Assembly (NCBI RefSeq): GCF_018402695.1
Contig: NZ_JAGYIM010000024.1
Span: forward strand, 248,001 to 312,000
DNA: 64,000 nucleotides
Origin: Arsukibacterium sp.
GTDB taxonomy: Bacteria > Pseudomonadota > Gammaproteobacteria > Enterobacterales > Alteromonadaceae
Direction: 5' to 3'
Shown one piece after another: positions 18,611-28,060 of the stretch. The first letter of the stretch is position 1, and each line of letters opens with the position of its first letter. The notes below the pieces were generated by a model. It saw only the letters and a program-made list of their open reading frames with translations, was not told the DNA's origin and searched no databases. Position numbers and translations under genes: made by a program.

Positions 18611-19432
18611 ATGAGCAGTCAGCCCACTAATTTAACCGTGCAACATCCCTTGCCGCTGGCTTTTGTCCGCGGCGAGGCGGTGCATCAACGTCCGGACGAT
18701 TTATACATTCCGCCAGATGCGCTGGAGGTGCTGCTGGATGCGTTTGAAGGACCTCTCGATTTTTTACTGTATTTAATCCGCAAGCATAAGTTTGATATCG
18801 TCGACTTACCGGTGAACGAGATCACCCTGCAATATATGGAATATATTGATTTAATGCAGGGGTTGAATTTTGAGCTGGCCGCCGAATATCTGGTAATGGC
18901 CGCCATGCTGGCCGAGATAAAGTCGCGGCTGTTGCTGCCTAAACATACTCAGCACGATGACGACGAGCAGGATCCGCGGGCGGAGCTTATTCGCCGGCTG
19001 CAGGAATATGAAGTGTATAAGCAGGCCGCCAGCGAGCTCGACAGCCTGCCACGGGATGAGCGTGATTATTTTCATGCCCGGGCCGCCCTTGCCGATAATT
19101 TCAGCCCTCTGGTGGTATTGCCCGAAGTGGAGCTCAGCGAGCTGGTTATGGCGTTAAAGAGCATTATGCAGCGGGCGAAAGACTTTCAGCATCACCATAT
19201 AAAACGTGAGCATTTGTCGACCCGTGAGCGGATGAGCCGGATTTTAGATTTACTGGCGCAGCATCAGGGCTATCTAGCGTTTGAACAGTGCTTTGAACTG
19301 ACTGAGGGACGCGAGGGCGTCGTCGTCAGTTTTCTGGCCATCCTGGAACTGACTAAAGAAAAACTGGTTGAACTTACCCAGGTTGCGGCCTACGGCCAGA
19401 TCCATGTCAAATTAGCCCGGGAACACTGCTGA
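18611..19432 (+). CDS. scpA: segregation and condensation protein A
   Basis: 273 aa kleisin subunit that bridges SMC heads with ScpB during chromosome compaction. Residues about 40-60 carry the family opening, Phe-Glu-Gly-Pro-Leu-Asp-Phe-Leu-Leu-Tyr-Leu-Ile. The C-terminus has the winged-helix end. A 35-residue N-terminal extension precedes the core. Its TGA shares a base with the scpB ATG (TGATG), showing translational coupling. Occurrence beside scpB and rluB is typical of gammaproteobacteria that keep ScpAB. Confidence 0.95.
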   Translation: MSSQPTNLTVQHPLPLAFVRGEAVHQRPDDLYIPPDALEVLLDAFEGPLDFLLYLIRKHKFDIVDLPVNEITLQYMEYIDLMQGLNFELAAEYLVMAAMLAEIKSRLLLPKHTQHDDDEQDPRAELIRRLQEYEVYKQAASELDSLPRDERDYFHARAALADNFSPLVVLPEVELSELVMALKSIMQRAKDFQHHHIKREHLSTRERMSRILDLLAQHQGYLAFEQCFELTEGREGVVVSFLAILELTKEKLVELTQVAAYGQIHVKLAREHC

Positions 19433-20016
19433 TGGCTCAGAAAATCAATGATATTCAACTGTTACAGCTGATTGAAGCGGCTATTTTTGCCAGCGAGCAA
19501 CCGCTTGGCGTCGCCGAGCTGCAGGCTTCTGTGCTGCAACGTTTTACTGTCAGTAAAAGCCGGATAGATGCTACAATTCGCCAGTTGCAACAGGATTACA
19601 GTGCCCGGGGTATTCAGCTGCTGGAAACGGCTTCTGGTTTTCGCTTTCAGACCCGGCCTGAACTCAGTGATGATTTAGCCCAGCTCTGGCCAGAGCGCTC
19701 AGCCCGTTATTCCCGCGCCGTGCTTGAAACCCTGGCGTTGATTGCCTATAAACAACCATTAACCCGTGGCGAAATTGAAGAAGTTCGTGGCGTGACCGTC
19801 AGCACCCAGATTATCCGTACCTTACTGGACCGCGGCTGGGTAAAGGTGGTTGGCCATAAAGAAGTACCGGGCCGGCCCGGCTTGTATGCCACTACGGCAT
19901 TATTTTTAGATTATTTTGGCTTAAAAAGCCTCAGCGATTTGCCGCCATTGCCGGAATTTACCGAGTTGACGGCCGATCTTCTTCCCACCGTCGAGATGAC
20001 AGGAGAGTTACACTAA
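19432..20016 (+). CDS. scpB: segregation and condensation protein B
   Basis: 194 aa with two winged-helix domains. Glu-Ala-Ala-Ile-Phe-Ala-Ser-Glu near residue 14 and Leu-Ala-Leu-Ile-Ala-Tyr-Lys-Gln-Pro near 105 are ScpB hallmarks, followed by [10 protein letters not shown]. It forms a dimer that binds ScpA. The stop overlaps the rluB ATG by one base (TAATG), so scpA-scpB-rluB form a coupled unit. Confidence 0.95.
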   Translation: MAQKINDIQLLQLIEAAIFASEQPLGVAELQASVLQRFTVSKSRIDATIRQLQQDYSARGIQLLETASGFRFQTRPELSDDLAQLWPERSARYSRAVLETLALIAYKQPLTRGEIEEVRGVTVSTQIIRTLLDRGWVKVVGHKEVPGRPGLYATTALFLDYFGLKSLSDLPPLPEFTELTADLLPTVEMTGELH

Positions 20017-20993
20017 TGAGTGATAAAATCAGCAGTGAAAAACTGCAAAAAGTATTAGCCCGTGCCGGCGTCGGTTCACGCCGGGAAATGGAAGACTGGA
20101 TCAGCAAAGGCCGGGTAACTGTTGATGGTAAACCGGCCAGTCTTGGCGATCGGGTCACTACAGCCCAGGCCGTGCGGGTTGACGGCCACCCGGTGCAACT
20201 GGCCAGCGAAGAGCAGCAAATCTGCCGGGTACTGGCCTATCATAAGCCGGAAGGCGAAATTTGTTCGCGCACCGATCCGGAAGGCCGGCCGACGGTGTTT
20301 GCCCGCTTACCGAAAATTAAAGGCGCCCGTTGGATAGCCATTGGCCGGCTCGATATAAACACCTCAGGTTTATTACTGTTTACTACCGATGGCGAGCTTG
20401 CCAACCGTTTAATGCATCCCAAATTTGAGGTCGAGCGCGAATACGCGGTACGGGTATTTGGCGATATTAACGATGCGATGATCCAGCGGTTGCGAACCGG
20501 TGTTGAACTCGAAGACGGCAAAGCTAACTTTAAAAAAATTAAAGCGCTGCCAGGCGAGGGGATTAACCGCTGGTTCCATGTGGTGCTAACCGAAGGCCGC
20601 AACCGGGAAGTCCGGCGGATGTGGGAATCGCAGGGTGCGGTAGTCAGCCGGCTGATCCGGGTGCGCTACGGCGATTTACTGTTGCCAAAACATATTCCGG
20701 CCGGCGGCTATGCTGAGTACCCATTGGATGAGGTTAACTATCTGCGGAAGTTAGTCCACCTGGGTCCGGAGGAGCAAACTCTGGTAAAAAGTGAAGACCG
20801 TACTGAACGGCGCCGTCGTTTAGCCAGTATGAAGCGGGCCGTGCGTAAGCACCAGATTGCCGAGAAAACCCCGGCGAAGAAAGAGCCTAAGCCAAAACCT
20901 GCAGCCAAACCGCAGCGCGCACCGGCCAGCAAGGGTAAATCCACCCAGCGCCAGCCCACCGCTAAAAAGCCGACCCGGCAGGGCCAAAGCTGA
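20016..20993 (+). CDS. rluB: 23S rRNA pseudouridine(2605) synthase
   Basis: 325 aa. An N-terminal S4 RNA-binding domain (about 5-60) is followed by the RsuA/RluB/E/F catalytic domain with the active-site Asp in Gly-Arg-Leu-Asp-Ile-Asn-Thr-Ser-Gly near residue 112. From about residue 255 the tail is rich in Lys, Pro and Ala, a low-complexity basic extension that is common in RluB. It should modify helix 89-90 region of 23S rRNA. A strong terminator follows at 21017. Confidence 0.93.
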   Translation: MSDKISSEKLQKVLARAGVGSRREMEDWISKGRVTVDGKPASLGDRVTTAQAVRVDGHPVQLASEEQQICRVLAYHKPEGEICSRTDPEGRPTVFARLPKIKGARWIAIGRLDINTSGLLLFTTDGELANRLMHPKFEVEREYAVRVFGDINDAMIQRLRTGVELEDGKANFKKIKALPGEGINRWFHVVLTEGRNREVRRMWESQGAVVSRLIRVRYGDLLLPKHIPAGGYAEYPLDEVNYLRKLVHLGPEEQTLVKSEDRTERRRRLASMKRAVRKHQIAEKTPAKKEPKPKPAAKPQRAPASKGKSTQRQPTAKKPTRQGQS

Positions 20994-21016
20994 TAGCGCC
21001 ATACTGATAATCCATT

Positions 21017-21042
21017 AAAAAAAAGCGCTGCGGCGCTTTTTT
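21017..21042 (+). terminator. rho-independent terminator after rluB
   Basis: A short GC stem, AAGCGC with GCGCTT around a TGCG loop, is flanked by A-rich sequence upstream and a run of T downstream. It sits 24 bp after the rluB stop and ends the rnm-yciO-scpAB-rluB unit. Confidence 0.85.
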
Positions 21043-21178
21043 AATGCCTGGAAAATCTCAGCTAGCGGCCCGCTGCAGCTTTCATGCTAAAAATAGTGAA
21101 ATTGCCGTTAACTTTTAATTACAAAAAGACAGCATTTATACGCTACAGTAGGTTTATTGTTGGCAAATGGAGTGTGTT

Positions 21179-22276
21179 ATGACATTCAGACGGTTTTTGT
21201 TGGGTGGTAGTGTGGGCCTTGGAGTTTTGTTGGTCTCTGCTTGTGGCGGTAGCAGTAGCTCAGCGGGACAGGAGCCGCCGCCTCCACCGGTATCGCCAAC
21301 GCCGCCGGTTAGTCTTAGCTATCAGGGACTGGATGGGCTGATTATTAACAAGTTGTACCAGCACAGTGGCGTGCTGGTAGCGGCCAGTGACGATGGAGTT
21401 TACCGGCAGGCCAGCAATGGCAGTTGGGCAGCAGCGGGCCTGGCTGGCTATGAAGTGATGGCGATGAGCCTGCTGACTGAGCAGCACTGGCTGGCGTCGA
21501 GTGTTCAGAGCGGTGCAGACGACATGCCAGACTATGTATTATTTGAAACGTTTAACGGCGGTAATGACTGGCACGAAGTAGATTATCAATTTGGCCAGGC
21601 GGGTGATAAGGAGGCGATTTATGCGCTGCTGTTTGATGCGGCAGAGCAGCTGGTTTATGCCACTGGCATAGATGTGCTGGCCAGTTCAACCGATATGGGC
21701 CAGACCTGGAAAACCCTGTATGGTGATTTTGGTGGTTTTGGCCAGCCGAAAACGGCTCTGACGCAATCTGCTGATGGCCAGACTATCTGGTATGGCGGCC
21801 AGGGGGCTATTGAAAATGGGGTTTTTTATCAGTATGACGTTGCCAGCAGCGAGGCTGTATTGCACAGCGATTTATTTCCTAACCCCAGCTCGATTAAAGC
21901 TATTCGCTATGCGCCTGACGACCCGCAAACGGTTTATGTCAGCGCAGAGGGCGGGATTATCCGCAGCACCGATCACGGCCAGAGCTGGCAAGCGCTGCTC
22001 GACAACGTTAACTTTCGGTTTTACTTCGACCTGATTATTGACCCTGACAACCCTGAGCGTATTTACACGGCGGGCTGGGCGAAAAACTTTACGGAGCCAC
22101 AACCGCTTATTGTTGAGTGGACTGACGATGGTGGCGAAAACTGGCAGCAATATGAATACCCGGAACAAGCATTTTTTGGCGGAGTGAGGAGTATGATCCT
22201 GGTAGAGGAAAATCAGCAGCAGGTTATTTATTTTGGTTTGTTTAAAGGCGGCATTATGCGCATGCCGCTACCTTAA
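21179..22276 (+). CDS. lipoprotein with BNR-repeat (sialidase/sortilin-like) beta-propeller
   Basis: 365 aa. The ATG at 21179 has GGAG at 21169-21172. A signal ends with Leu-Val-Ser-Ala-Cys, so the protein should be lipid-anchored, followed by a Ser-rich and then Pro-rich linker (to about residue 50). The body has several Ser/Thr-x-Asp-x-Gly-x-x-Trp elements (for example Ser-Thr-Asp-Met-Gly-Gln-Thr-Trp and Asp-Asp-Gly-Gly-Glu-Asn-Trp) spaced through the chain, the BNR/Asp-box signature of propellers. Ligand and role are unknown. It appears to be a single-gene unit, convergent with galE. Confidence 0.75.
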   Translation: MTFRRFLLGGSVGLGVLLVSACGGSSSSAGQEPPPPPVSPTPPVSLSYQGLDGLIINKLYQHSGVLVAASDDGVYRQASNGSWAAAGLAGYEVMAMSLLTEQHWLASSVQSGADDMPDYVLFETFNGGNDWHEVDYQFGQAGDKEAIYALLFDAAEQLVYATGIDVLASSTDMGQTWKTLYGDFGGFGQPKTALTQSADGQTIWYGGQGAIENGVFYQYDVASSEAVLHSDLFPNPSSIKAIRYAPDDPQTVYVSAEGGIIRSTDHGQSWQALLDNVNFRFYFDLIIDPDNPERIYTAGWAKNFTEPQPLIVEWTDDGGENWQQYEYPEQAFFGGVRSMILVEENQQQVIYFGLFKGGIMRMPLP

Positions 22277-22318
22277 ATTGTTTACTAAAAGTATAAGCTG
22301 GCAGATGTTGCGACGCCG

Positions 22319-23338
22319 CTAACTATTGGTGTAGCCATCCGGATTCTGGCTTTGCCAGCGCCAGCTGTCACGAACCATATCGTCCAGGGTTTTCTCTGCC
22401 TGCCACCCCAGTAACTTTCGCGCTTTGTCAGGCATGGCATAACAACTGGCAATATCGCCAGGCCGCCGGGGCGCTATTTGATAGGGCACCTCGACATTGT
22501 TAACCCTGCTGAACGCTTTCACCATATCCAGCACACTGTAGCCGGTACCGGTACCCAGGTTAATGGCTTCAATACCCTGATTAGTCTCAAGGTACTGCAG
22601 GGCTTTCAGGTGACCGGCAGCTAAATCGACCACATGGATATAGTCGCGCACGCCGGTACCGTCCGGGGTGGGGTAGTCATTACCAAAAATACTTAGTTTA
22701 TCGCGTTTACCTACCGCCACCTGCGAGATAAATGGCATCAGGTTATTCGGTATCCCGTTCGGGTCTTCGCCTATCTGGCCACTGCTGTCGGCACCAACCG
22801 GGTTAAAATAGCGCAGCAGGGTAATGCCCCAGTCTGGTTCGGCGTTAACCAGATCCTGCAGAATATGCTCTATCATCAGTTTGCTCTGGCCGTAAGGGTT
22901 AGTGGCAGAGCGGGGTGCTGTCTCAGCGATGGGCACTGTTTTGGCATCACCATACACAGTAGCAGAGGAACTAAATACCAGTTTTTTTACGTTAAATTCG
23001 CGCATTACCCGGCACAAGGTCACGGTGCCTGCAACATTGTTATCGTAATAACTCAGTGGCATTGCCACCGACTCACCCACAGCTTTTAAACCGGCAAAAT
23101 GCACTACAGCACTTACCTGGTACTGCCGGAAAACGGCACTAAGCGCCGCTTCATCTCTTATATCGCCACTGATCCTGATAAGGTCTGTACCAGCCAGTTG
23201 TTCCACCCGTTGCAAAGCGGCGGTAGAGCTGTTGCTGTAGTTATCGAAACTGATCACCTGGTAGCCTGCCCGTAGCAGAGCCAGCGCGGTGTGGCTACCG
23301 ATATAACCAGCACCGCCGGTAAGCATTACGTATTGCAT
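22319..23338 (-). CDS. galE: UDP-glucose 4-epimerase
   Basis: 339 aa extended short-chain dehydrogenase that interconverts UDP-glucose and UDP-galactose. The NAD loop Gly-Gly-Ala-Gly-Tyr-Ile-Gly-Ser-His starts at residue 8; the catalytic Tyr-x-x-x-Lys is Tyr-Gly-Gln-Ser-Lys near 150, with Ser-Ser-Ala-Thr-Val-Tyr just before. The C-terminal Arg-Arg-Pro-Gly-Asp is typical. It is not in a galactose operon, so it probably serves surface polysaccharide synthesis. Confidence 0.96.
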   Translation of the reverse strand: MQYVMLTGGAGYIGSHTALALLRAGYQVISFDNYSNSSTAALQRVEQLAGTDLIRISGDIRDEAALSAVFRQYQVSAVVHFAGLKAVGESVAMPLSYYDNNVAGTVTLCRVMREFNVKKLVFSSSATVYGDAKTVPIAETAPRSATNPYGQSKLMIEHILQDLVNAEPDWGITLLRYFNPVGADSSGQIGEDPNGIPNNLMPFISQVAVGKRDKLSIFGNDYPTPDGTGVRDYIHVVDLAAGHLKALQYLETNQGIEAINLGTGTGYSVLDMVKAFSRVNNVEVPYQIAPRRPGDIASCYAMPDKARKLLGWQAEKTLDDMVRDSWRWQSQNPDGYTNS

Positions 23339-23354
23339 AACAGTCCTTGTGTAT

Positions 23355-23482
23355 TATACCCGTCGTACTTGCAGCTGCAGCTTTGTTAACTTCGCTTGCT
23401 CGCCCCAATCACATAGGTTAACTATGCTCATGGGGTCTCGCTCTCTCGTTGCCTCACTGCAACTGCAATTACTTAGGGTATG
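23355..23482. repeat. palindromic intergenic repeat with TATACCC/GGGTATG ends
   Basis: About 128 bp between galE and the YciI-like gene. The ends are inverted: TATACCC (23355-23361) against GGGTATG (23476-23482), with further complementarity of TGCAGxTGCAG blocks inside each end. The centre has a hairpin built from CATAG and CTATG inside CCCC and GGGG arms. This centre is the reverse complement of the one at 25900-26042. I recall very similar elements scattered in Alteromonadales and Vibrio genomes; no function is established here. Confidence 0.8.
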
Positions 23483-23500
23483 CTTAATATGAGATCGGAA

Positions 23501-23800
23501 TTAGGGTAGCACTTTTTTAAACGGCTTGACGGTTGATTTCACGTAAACACCGGCGGCCAGGTAGGGGTCACTGTCTGCCCAGTTTTGGGCATCTGCCAGT
23601 GAGTTAAATTCGGCTACCACCAGCGAGCCGGTAAAACCAGCACCACCTGGCTCATTGCTGTCAATGGCTGGTAGCGGGCCGGCGAGTACTAACCGGCCCG
23701 CCTCATTTAAGGCCTGCAGCCGGGCCAGGTGCGCTGGCCGGGTTGCCAGCCGGTTTTCCAGACTATTGGCCGCATCTTCAGAGTAAATCATATAGAACAT
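23501..23800 (-). CDS. YciI family protein
   Basis: 99 aa from the ATG at 23800, which has GGAG 8 nt upstream; six extra codons to 23818 are unlikely. The start Met-Phe-Tyr-Met-Ile-Tyr-Ser-Glu-Asp, an internal Arg-Pro-Ala-His-Leu motif, and the pairing Gly-Pro-Leu-Pro with a late Ala-Asp-Ser-Asp-Pro-Tyr match the YciI ferredoxin-like fold. The conserved His and Asp that form a putative active site in this family are present. Its function is unknown. Confidence 0.85.
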   Translation of the reverse strand: MFYMIYSEDAANSLENRLATRPAHLARLQALNEAGRLVLAGPLPAIDSNEPGGAGFTGSLVVAEFNSLADAQNWADSDPYLAAGVYVKSTVKPFKKVLP

Positions 23801-23984
23801 GGTAAAACTCCGTTGCAATTAATCGACGCAAGATAGCAGATATAGCTGGCAAAACCAATTAGCCACGCCTTTATATAAGGTCGGGCTAGGATTTGCTGCA
23901 GCCTGCTGTTAGCATGCTGAGCGAACATTATAAAAATAGCAAAACAACAATTCTAATAAAAAGATTCAGGGAGTCCGCAATCCA

Positions 23985-25423
23985 ATGAAACGTGAACAAT
24001 TCAGCTCCAGTCTGGGGTTTATTCTGGCGGCCGCAGGGTCAGCTGTCGGCATAGGTAACCTGGTCGCTTTCCGGTAATGGCCAGTAAAAATGGCGGTGCC
24101 GCCTTTTTAATTATTTATGCCATCTTTGTGTTTTTCGTTTGTCTGCCGGTGATGCTGGCCGAAATGAGTCTGGGCCGGCATACCCGGCAAAACCCGCTGG
24201 GCGCCTATACTGAAATCGGCCAGAACCGGGCCTGGCGTGCTGTCGGCTGGTTGTCGGTGATCACACCCTTTATGATTGGGGTATTCTATCTGGTGATTAC
24301 CGTATGGATTGCCGGTTACCTGGGTAAAGCGATAATGGGTCAGCTTGACCAATTAGCCAACCCGGCCGGTTTCGATGTATTTACTAATAGTAATGAGCTG
24401 TTTATTTATATGGCGCTGGTCGTTGGCCTGACCTTTTTAATTCTGCAGGGAGGGGTAAAAAAAGGCATTGAAAAAGCCACGACCGTGCTGATGCCATTGT
24501 TGTTTGTGATGCTGATAGCACTGGTAATTTACGTATTAACCCTGGATAACGCTATGCTGGGCGTTAAGTTTTTCCTGGTACCGGATTTCACCAAAATAAA
24601 TGGTAATGTCTTAAATGGTGCGCTGGCCCAGGCATTTTTCTCCCTGTCGCTGGCGATGGGTATTTTAATTACTTATGGCTCCTACATTCAGAAGAACAAT
24701 AATATTGTCTCTGCCGGTAAAATGGTGGCAGCGTTGTCGTTACTGGTGGCGTGTTGCTCTGGTTTATTGATTTTACCTGCGGCTTTTTCGTTTAACCCGG
24801 ATATTGAAATCAGCGAGCTGTCTGAATCGAGTATTGGCATGATTTTTATGTTTCTGCCGAAAATCTTTTTAGCGCTGCAAGCTGATATTGGCTACTTTGG
24901 TGCGTCCTTTATTGCTTCGTTCTTCTTTCTGCTGGTATTTTTCGCCGCCATGACGTCCTTGGTATCGATTATCGAAGTGCCGGTAGCCAGCATTATGGAC
25001 GGCAAAGGCTTAAGCCGGCGCAAGGCCTTGTATTCATTGGGTGGCGCAATGGTGGTGCTGGCAGTGATTAGTTCATTGTCGTTTGGGCGTATCGACTGGC
25101 TGAGTAATATCCTGAGTTACGGTGGTAATACCAAATCGTTCTTTGCGCTTATTTACGATATGTTTTATGAAACCATTCTGCCGCTGAACGGTTTATTACT
25201 GTGTCTGTTTGTGATTTATCGCTGGAAAAAACAAAACCTGGATGCGGAAATGAGCCAGGGCAATGCCAGTTTTGCCGGCTCATTTTTGCAAAAATACGTT
25301 AATTTCTCGCTGGGTACCTTTATTCCGGCGATTCTGGCCATTATCTTTGTCAACACCGTGCTGACCATCTATTTTGGCTATAACATGTTGACCGTGTTTT
25401 TTAGCGCTATTGGTTTTAATTAA
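23985..25423 (+). pseudogene. neurotransmitter:sodium symporter family transporter, frameshifted
   Basis: The gene should begin with ATG at 23985, whose first 30 codons give Gly-Phe-Ile-Leu-Ala-Ala-Ala-Gly-Ser-Ala-Val-Gly-Ile-Gly-Asn, the unmistakable first membrane helix with the sodium site of NSS transporters. It then meets TAA at 24075. The rest of the family sequence (Met-Ala-Ser-Lys-Asn-Gly-Gly-Ala-Ala-Phe onward, about 10 more helices) continues in another frame from 24077 to 25423. Restoring one C in the CC run at 24071-24072 would rejoin them into 479 aa. The family normally imports amino acids or related solutes with sodium. Without helix 1 the downstream frame alone should be inactive. 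Confidence 0.88.
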
Positions 25424-25458
25424 CGGCCATTGTTAACGACAGAGCCATGTCAGGATAA

Positions 25459-25491
25459 AAAAGAACCCGCGGATTGCGGGTTCTTTTTTTA
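25459..25491. terminator. bidirectional rho-independent terminator
   Basis: AAGAACCCGC (25461-25470) pairs perfectly with GCGGGTTCTT (25476-25485) around a 5-nt loop. It has A-runs before and T-runs after, so it can end both the symporter transcript and the convergent 25515 gene. Confidence 0.9.
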
Positions 25492-25514
25492 TCGGTATAT
25501 TGCCCTCAGCGCGG

Positions 25515-25838
25515 TTAATCGTCGTTTTGCGCGCTGTTGTTCTGTTCAAACAGTTGTTGGCGCACGGTGCTAAACTGGCTTTGACACAGGGCAAAGGTAA
25601 TTGGCCGGGTAATCAGCATGTAAACCGGCGCGACCAGCAGGGCATAACCCAGAATAGCCCAGCCATCAGCCCGTGCCACCAGAATAAACAAACCGAATAT
25701 AATGATTAATTTCAGCGTATTTAAGCCGACTTTGGTTGGCGTTGGCAGTTTGTCGGCACTGGTCCGCACAACCTGCATCCGCTGGGCAAAATTAAGGCCT
25801 TGTAATTCCGGAATTTTCTGGCTGGAAAAATACAACAT
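25515..25838 (-). CDS. small two-helix membrane protein (possibly DUF6170)
   Basis: 107 aa. An amphipathic N-terminus begins Met-Leu-Tyr-Phe-Ser-Ser-Gln-Lys-Ile-Pro-Glu-Leu. Two hydrophobic segments follow (about residues 42-60 and 63-80), then a Gln/Asn-rich tail. It resembles what I remember of DUF6170 proteins in Alteromonadales, but I cannot confirm that. It is a single gene between a shared terminator and a palindromic repeat; function unknown. Confidence 0.6.
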   Translation of the reverse strand: MLYFSSQKIPELQGLNFAQRMQVVRTSADKLPTPTKVGLNTLKLIIIFGLFILVARADGWAILGYALLVAPVYMLITRPITFALCQSQFSTVRQQLFEQNNSAQNDD

Positions 25839-25899
25839 GACATGTCCTTATTTGTAAAACAGCATGGCAAAAAAAGCATGGCAAAAACGGCCGCTATTA

Positions 25900-26042
25900 T
25901 ATACCCAAAATCATTGAAATTGCAGGTAGGCGGCAAGTGAGTGACCCCCCATGAGCATAGATGTCTATGTGATTGGGCCGGGCTGGCGCACCAGTGAGTG
26001 AGCGTAGCCAACACCGCTGCAGCTTCAAGGATAACGGGTATA
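25900..26042. repeat. palindromic intergenic repeat with TATACCC/GGGTATA ends (second copy)
   Basis: About 143 bp with perfect inverted ends, TATACCC (25900-25906) and GGGTATA (26036-26042). The core has CATAG and CTATG inside CCCC and GGG arms. It is the same family as 23355-23482 but in opposite orientation, so the two copies bracket the YciI, symporter and 25515 genes. A short direct duplication of AGCATGGCAAAAA lies just before it (about 25861-25887). Confidence 0.82.
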
Positions 26043-26099
26043 ACCACTAATTACAGACAATGCCCATGGGTCGATCAGTTACTCTTTATTACCTGCCCA

Positions 26100-27988
26100 T
26101 TATGTTGAAATCAGGCCTCGTTTGCTCATGCAACCAGCAATTTCGCTAAGGCTGGCCGGGTCATCAATGGTAGAGGGAATAACATAGTCTTCACCATCGG
26201 CGATTTGCCGCAGTAACTTACGCAAGATTTTGCCGGAACGGGTTTTAGGTAAGCGGGGCACGATTAATGCCTGTTTAAAGCAAGCCAGCGCGCCTATTTG
26301 CTCGCGGACCAGTTGCACCAGCTCGGTCTGCAGTTGCTGCTCAGTAATATCAACGCCGTTTTTAAGTAAAATAAAGCCAACCGGCTGCTGGCCTTTCAGC
26401 GGATCGGCCAGGCCAATGACACAGCACTCAGCTACTGCCGGGTGGCTGGCGACAATTTCTTCCATTTCGCCGGTCGATAAGCGGTGGCCGGCGACATTAA
26501 TGACATCGTCAGTGCGGCCCATTACAAACAGATAACCGTCCTCGTCCAGATAGCCACCATCGCCACTGGCATAGTAACCGGGGAACTGGCGTAAATAGCC
26601 GCTGTTAAAGCGCTCCGGATTCTGCCAGATGGTGGTCAGGCAGCCCGGCGGCAGTGGCAGTTTTAGCGCAATATTACCTTGCTGGTTAGCGGCTAGCGGT
26701 TGACCATTGTGATCCAGAATAGCCACCTGATAACCTGGCACCGGTACCGTCGCCGAGCCGGCTTTTGTGGGCAGTAACTCAATACCTGCCGGGTTGGCAC
26801 TTATGGCCCAGCCGGTTTCGGTTTGCCACCAGTGATCGATAACCGGTTTACCACTGTGGGCGACGGTCCAGTCATACGTGGCCGGATCGAGCCGTTCACC
26901 GGCCATATATATCCGTTCCAGGGTGTTAAGATCATAGTTTTTCAAAAGTTCAGCGTCTGGGTCTTCTTTACGAATGGCCCGAAAGGCGGTGGGCGCCGCA
27001 AACAGCGCTTTGACCTTATATTCAGCGCAAACCCGCCAGAATGCACCGGCATCCGGGGTGTAAACCGGCTTACCTTCATACAGCACGCTGGTGCATCCGG
27101 CCAGCAAGGGGCCATAGACTATATAAGAATGGCCGACCACCCAGCCAACATCTGATGCCGCCCAGAACACATCCCCGGTGCCATACCATAAATGGCCTGC
27201 ATACTGTAATGCAGTGCCACCGCATGTCCGCCATTGTCGCGCACTACGCCTTTGGGCTTGCCTGTGGTGCCAGAGGTATACAGAATATACAGCGGATCGG
27301 TGCTTTTTACCGGCACGCACGCTGCAGGCTCAGCGCTTTGCAGTAACTGCTGCCAGTCATAATCACGGCCGGGCTGCAAGTCGGCGACAAGCTCAGGCCG
27401 TTGCCAGATAATGCAACTATCGGGCTGGTGCGTGGCCAGCTCAAGGGCGTTATCCAGCAGCGGCTTATAGGCGATTAGCCGGTTAACTTCAATACCGCAG
27501 GAAGCCGAGACTATGAGTTTCGGGCTGGCGTCATCTATCCTTACTGCCAGCTCGTGTGCCGCAAAGCCACCAAACACCACCGAGTGGACAGCGCCGAGCC
27601 GGGCGACGGCCAGCATAGCAATAACGGCCTGCGGGATCATTGGCATATAAATAACCACCCGATCGCCTTTTTCGACCCCACGTGCTTTTAGTACGCCGGC
27701 AAATAGCGCGACGTCGTCAGTCAGTTGCTTATAAGAAAATTGCTGTTTGCTGTTAGTGACCGGTGAGTCATAAATTAATGCCAGCTGGTCGCCACGTCCT
27801 TGCTCAACATGGTAATCAAGGGCCAAATAGGCGGTGTTCAGTTCGCCATCGGCAAACCATTGGTACTGCTCACCTTTAATATGCAGAATTTGCCCCGGCT
27901 TTTTGTACCAGGCCAGGCGGTTGGCTTTTTCAGCCCAGAATTGCTGCGGATGCTGGCAGGCGGCTTGATATTCGGTTTGGTAAGACAT
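26100..27988 (-). pseudogene. prpE: propionate-CoA ligase, frameshifted
   Basis: The N-terminal part (ATG at 27988, frame open to about 27119) has Phe-Trp-Ala-Glu-Lys-Ala-Asn-Arg and the adenylate motif Tyr-Thr-Ser-Gly-Thr-Thr-Gly-Lys-Pro-Lys-Gly. The C-terminal part (frame open 27320 to 26100) has Phe-Trp-Ala-Ala-Ser-Asp-Val-Gly-Trp, Gly-Arg-Thr-Asp-Asp-Val-Ile-Asn-Val-Ala-Gly-His-Arg and the catalytic Lys in Arg-Ser-Gly-Lys-Ile-Leu-Arg. The two parts match PrpE-type acyl-CoA synthetases end to end (629 aa if joined) and meet at a CCCC run at 27173-27176, where one base is missing. The product would activate propionate to propionyl-CoA. PrpE fits better than acetyl-CoA synthetase from the C-terminal Thr-Ile-Asp-Asp-Pro-Ala-Ser-Leu. 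Confidence 0.9.
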
Positions 27989-28060
27989 GCGCATTGTCCT
28001 CGTGGCTGCGGTTTTACGTACCTTACCGAAAAACCGCAGCGCTGCCACTTAGACTTATGG

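Noticed and set aside
20870-20993. Basic low-complexity tail of rluB as a possible frameshift extension
   Set aside because: Lys/Pro/Ala-rich tails are usual in RluB proteins, and the frame ends cleanly before a terminator.
23355-26042. Composite transposon carrying the symporter gene
   Set aside because: The bracketing repeats are short palindromic elements with no transposase, and there is no target duplication around the pair; two independent insertions are simpler.
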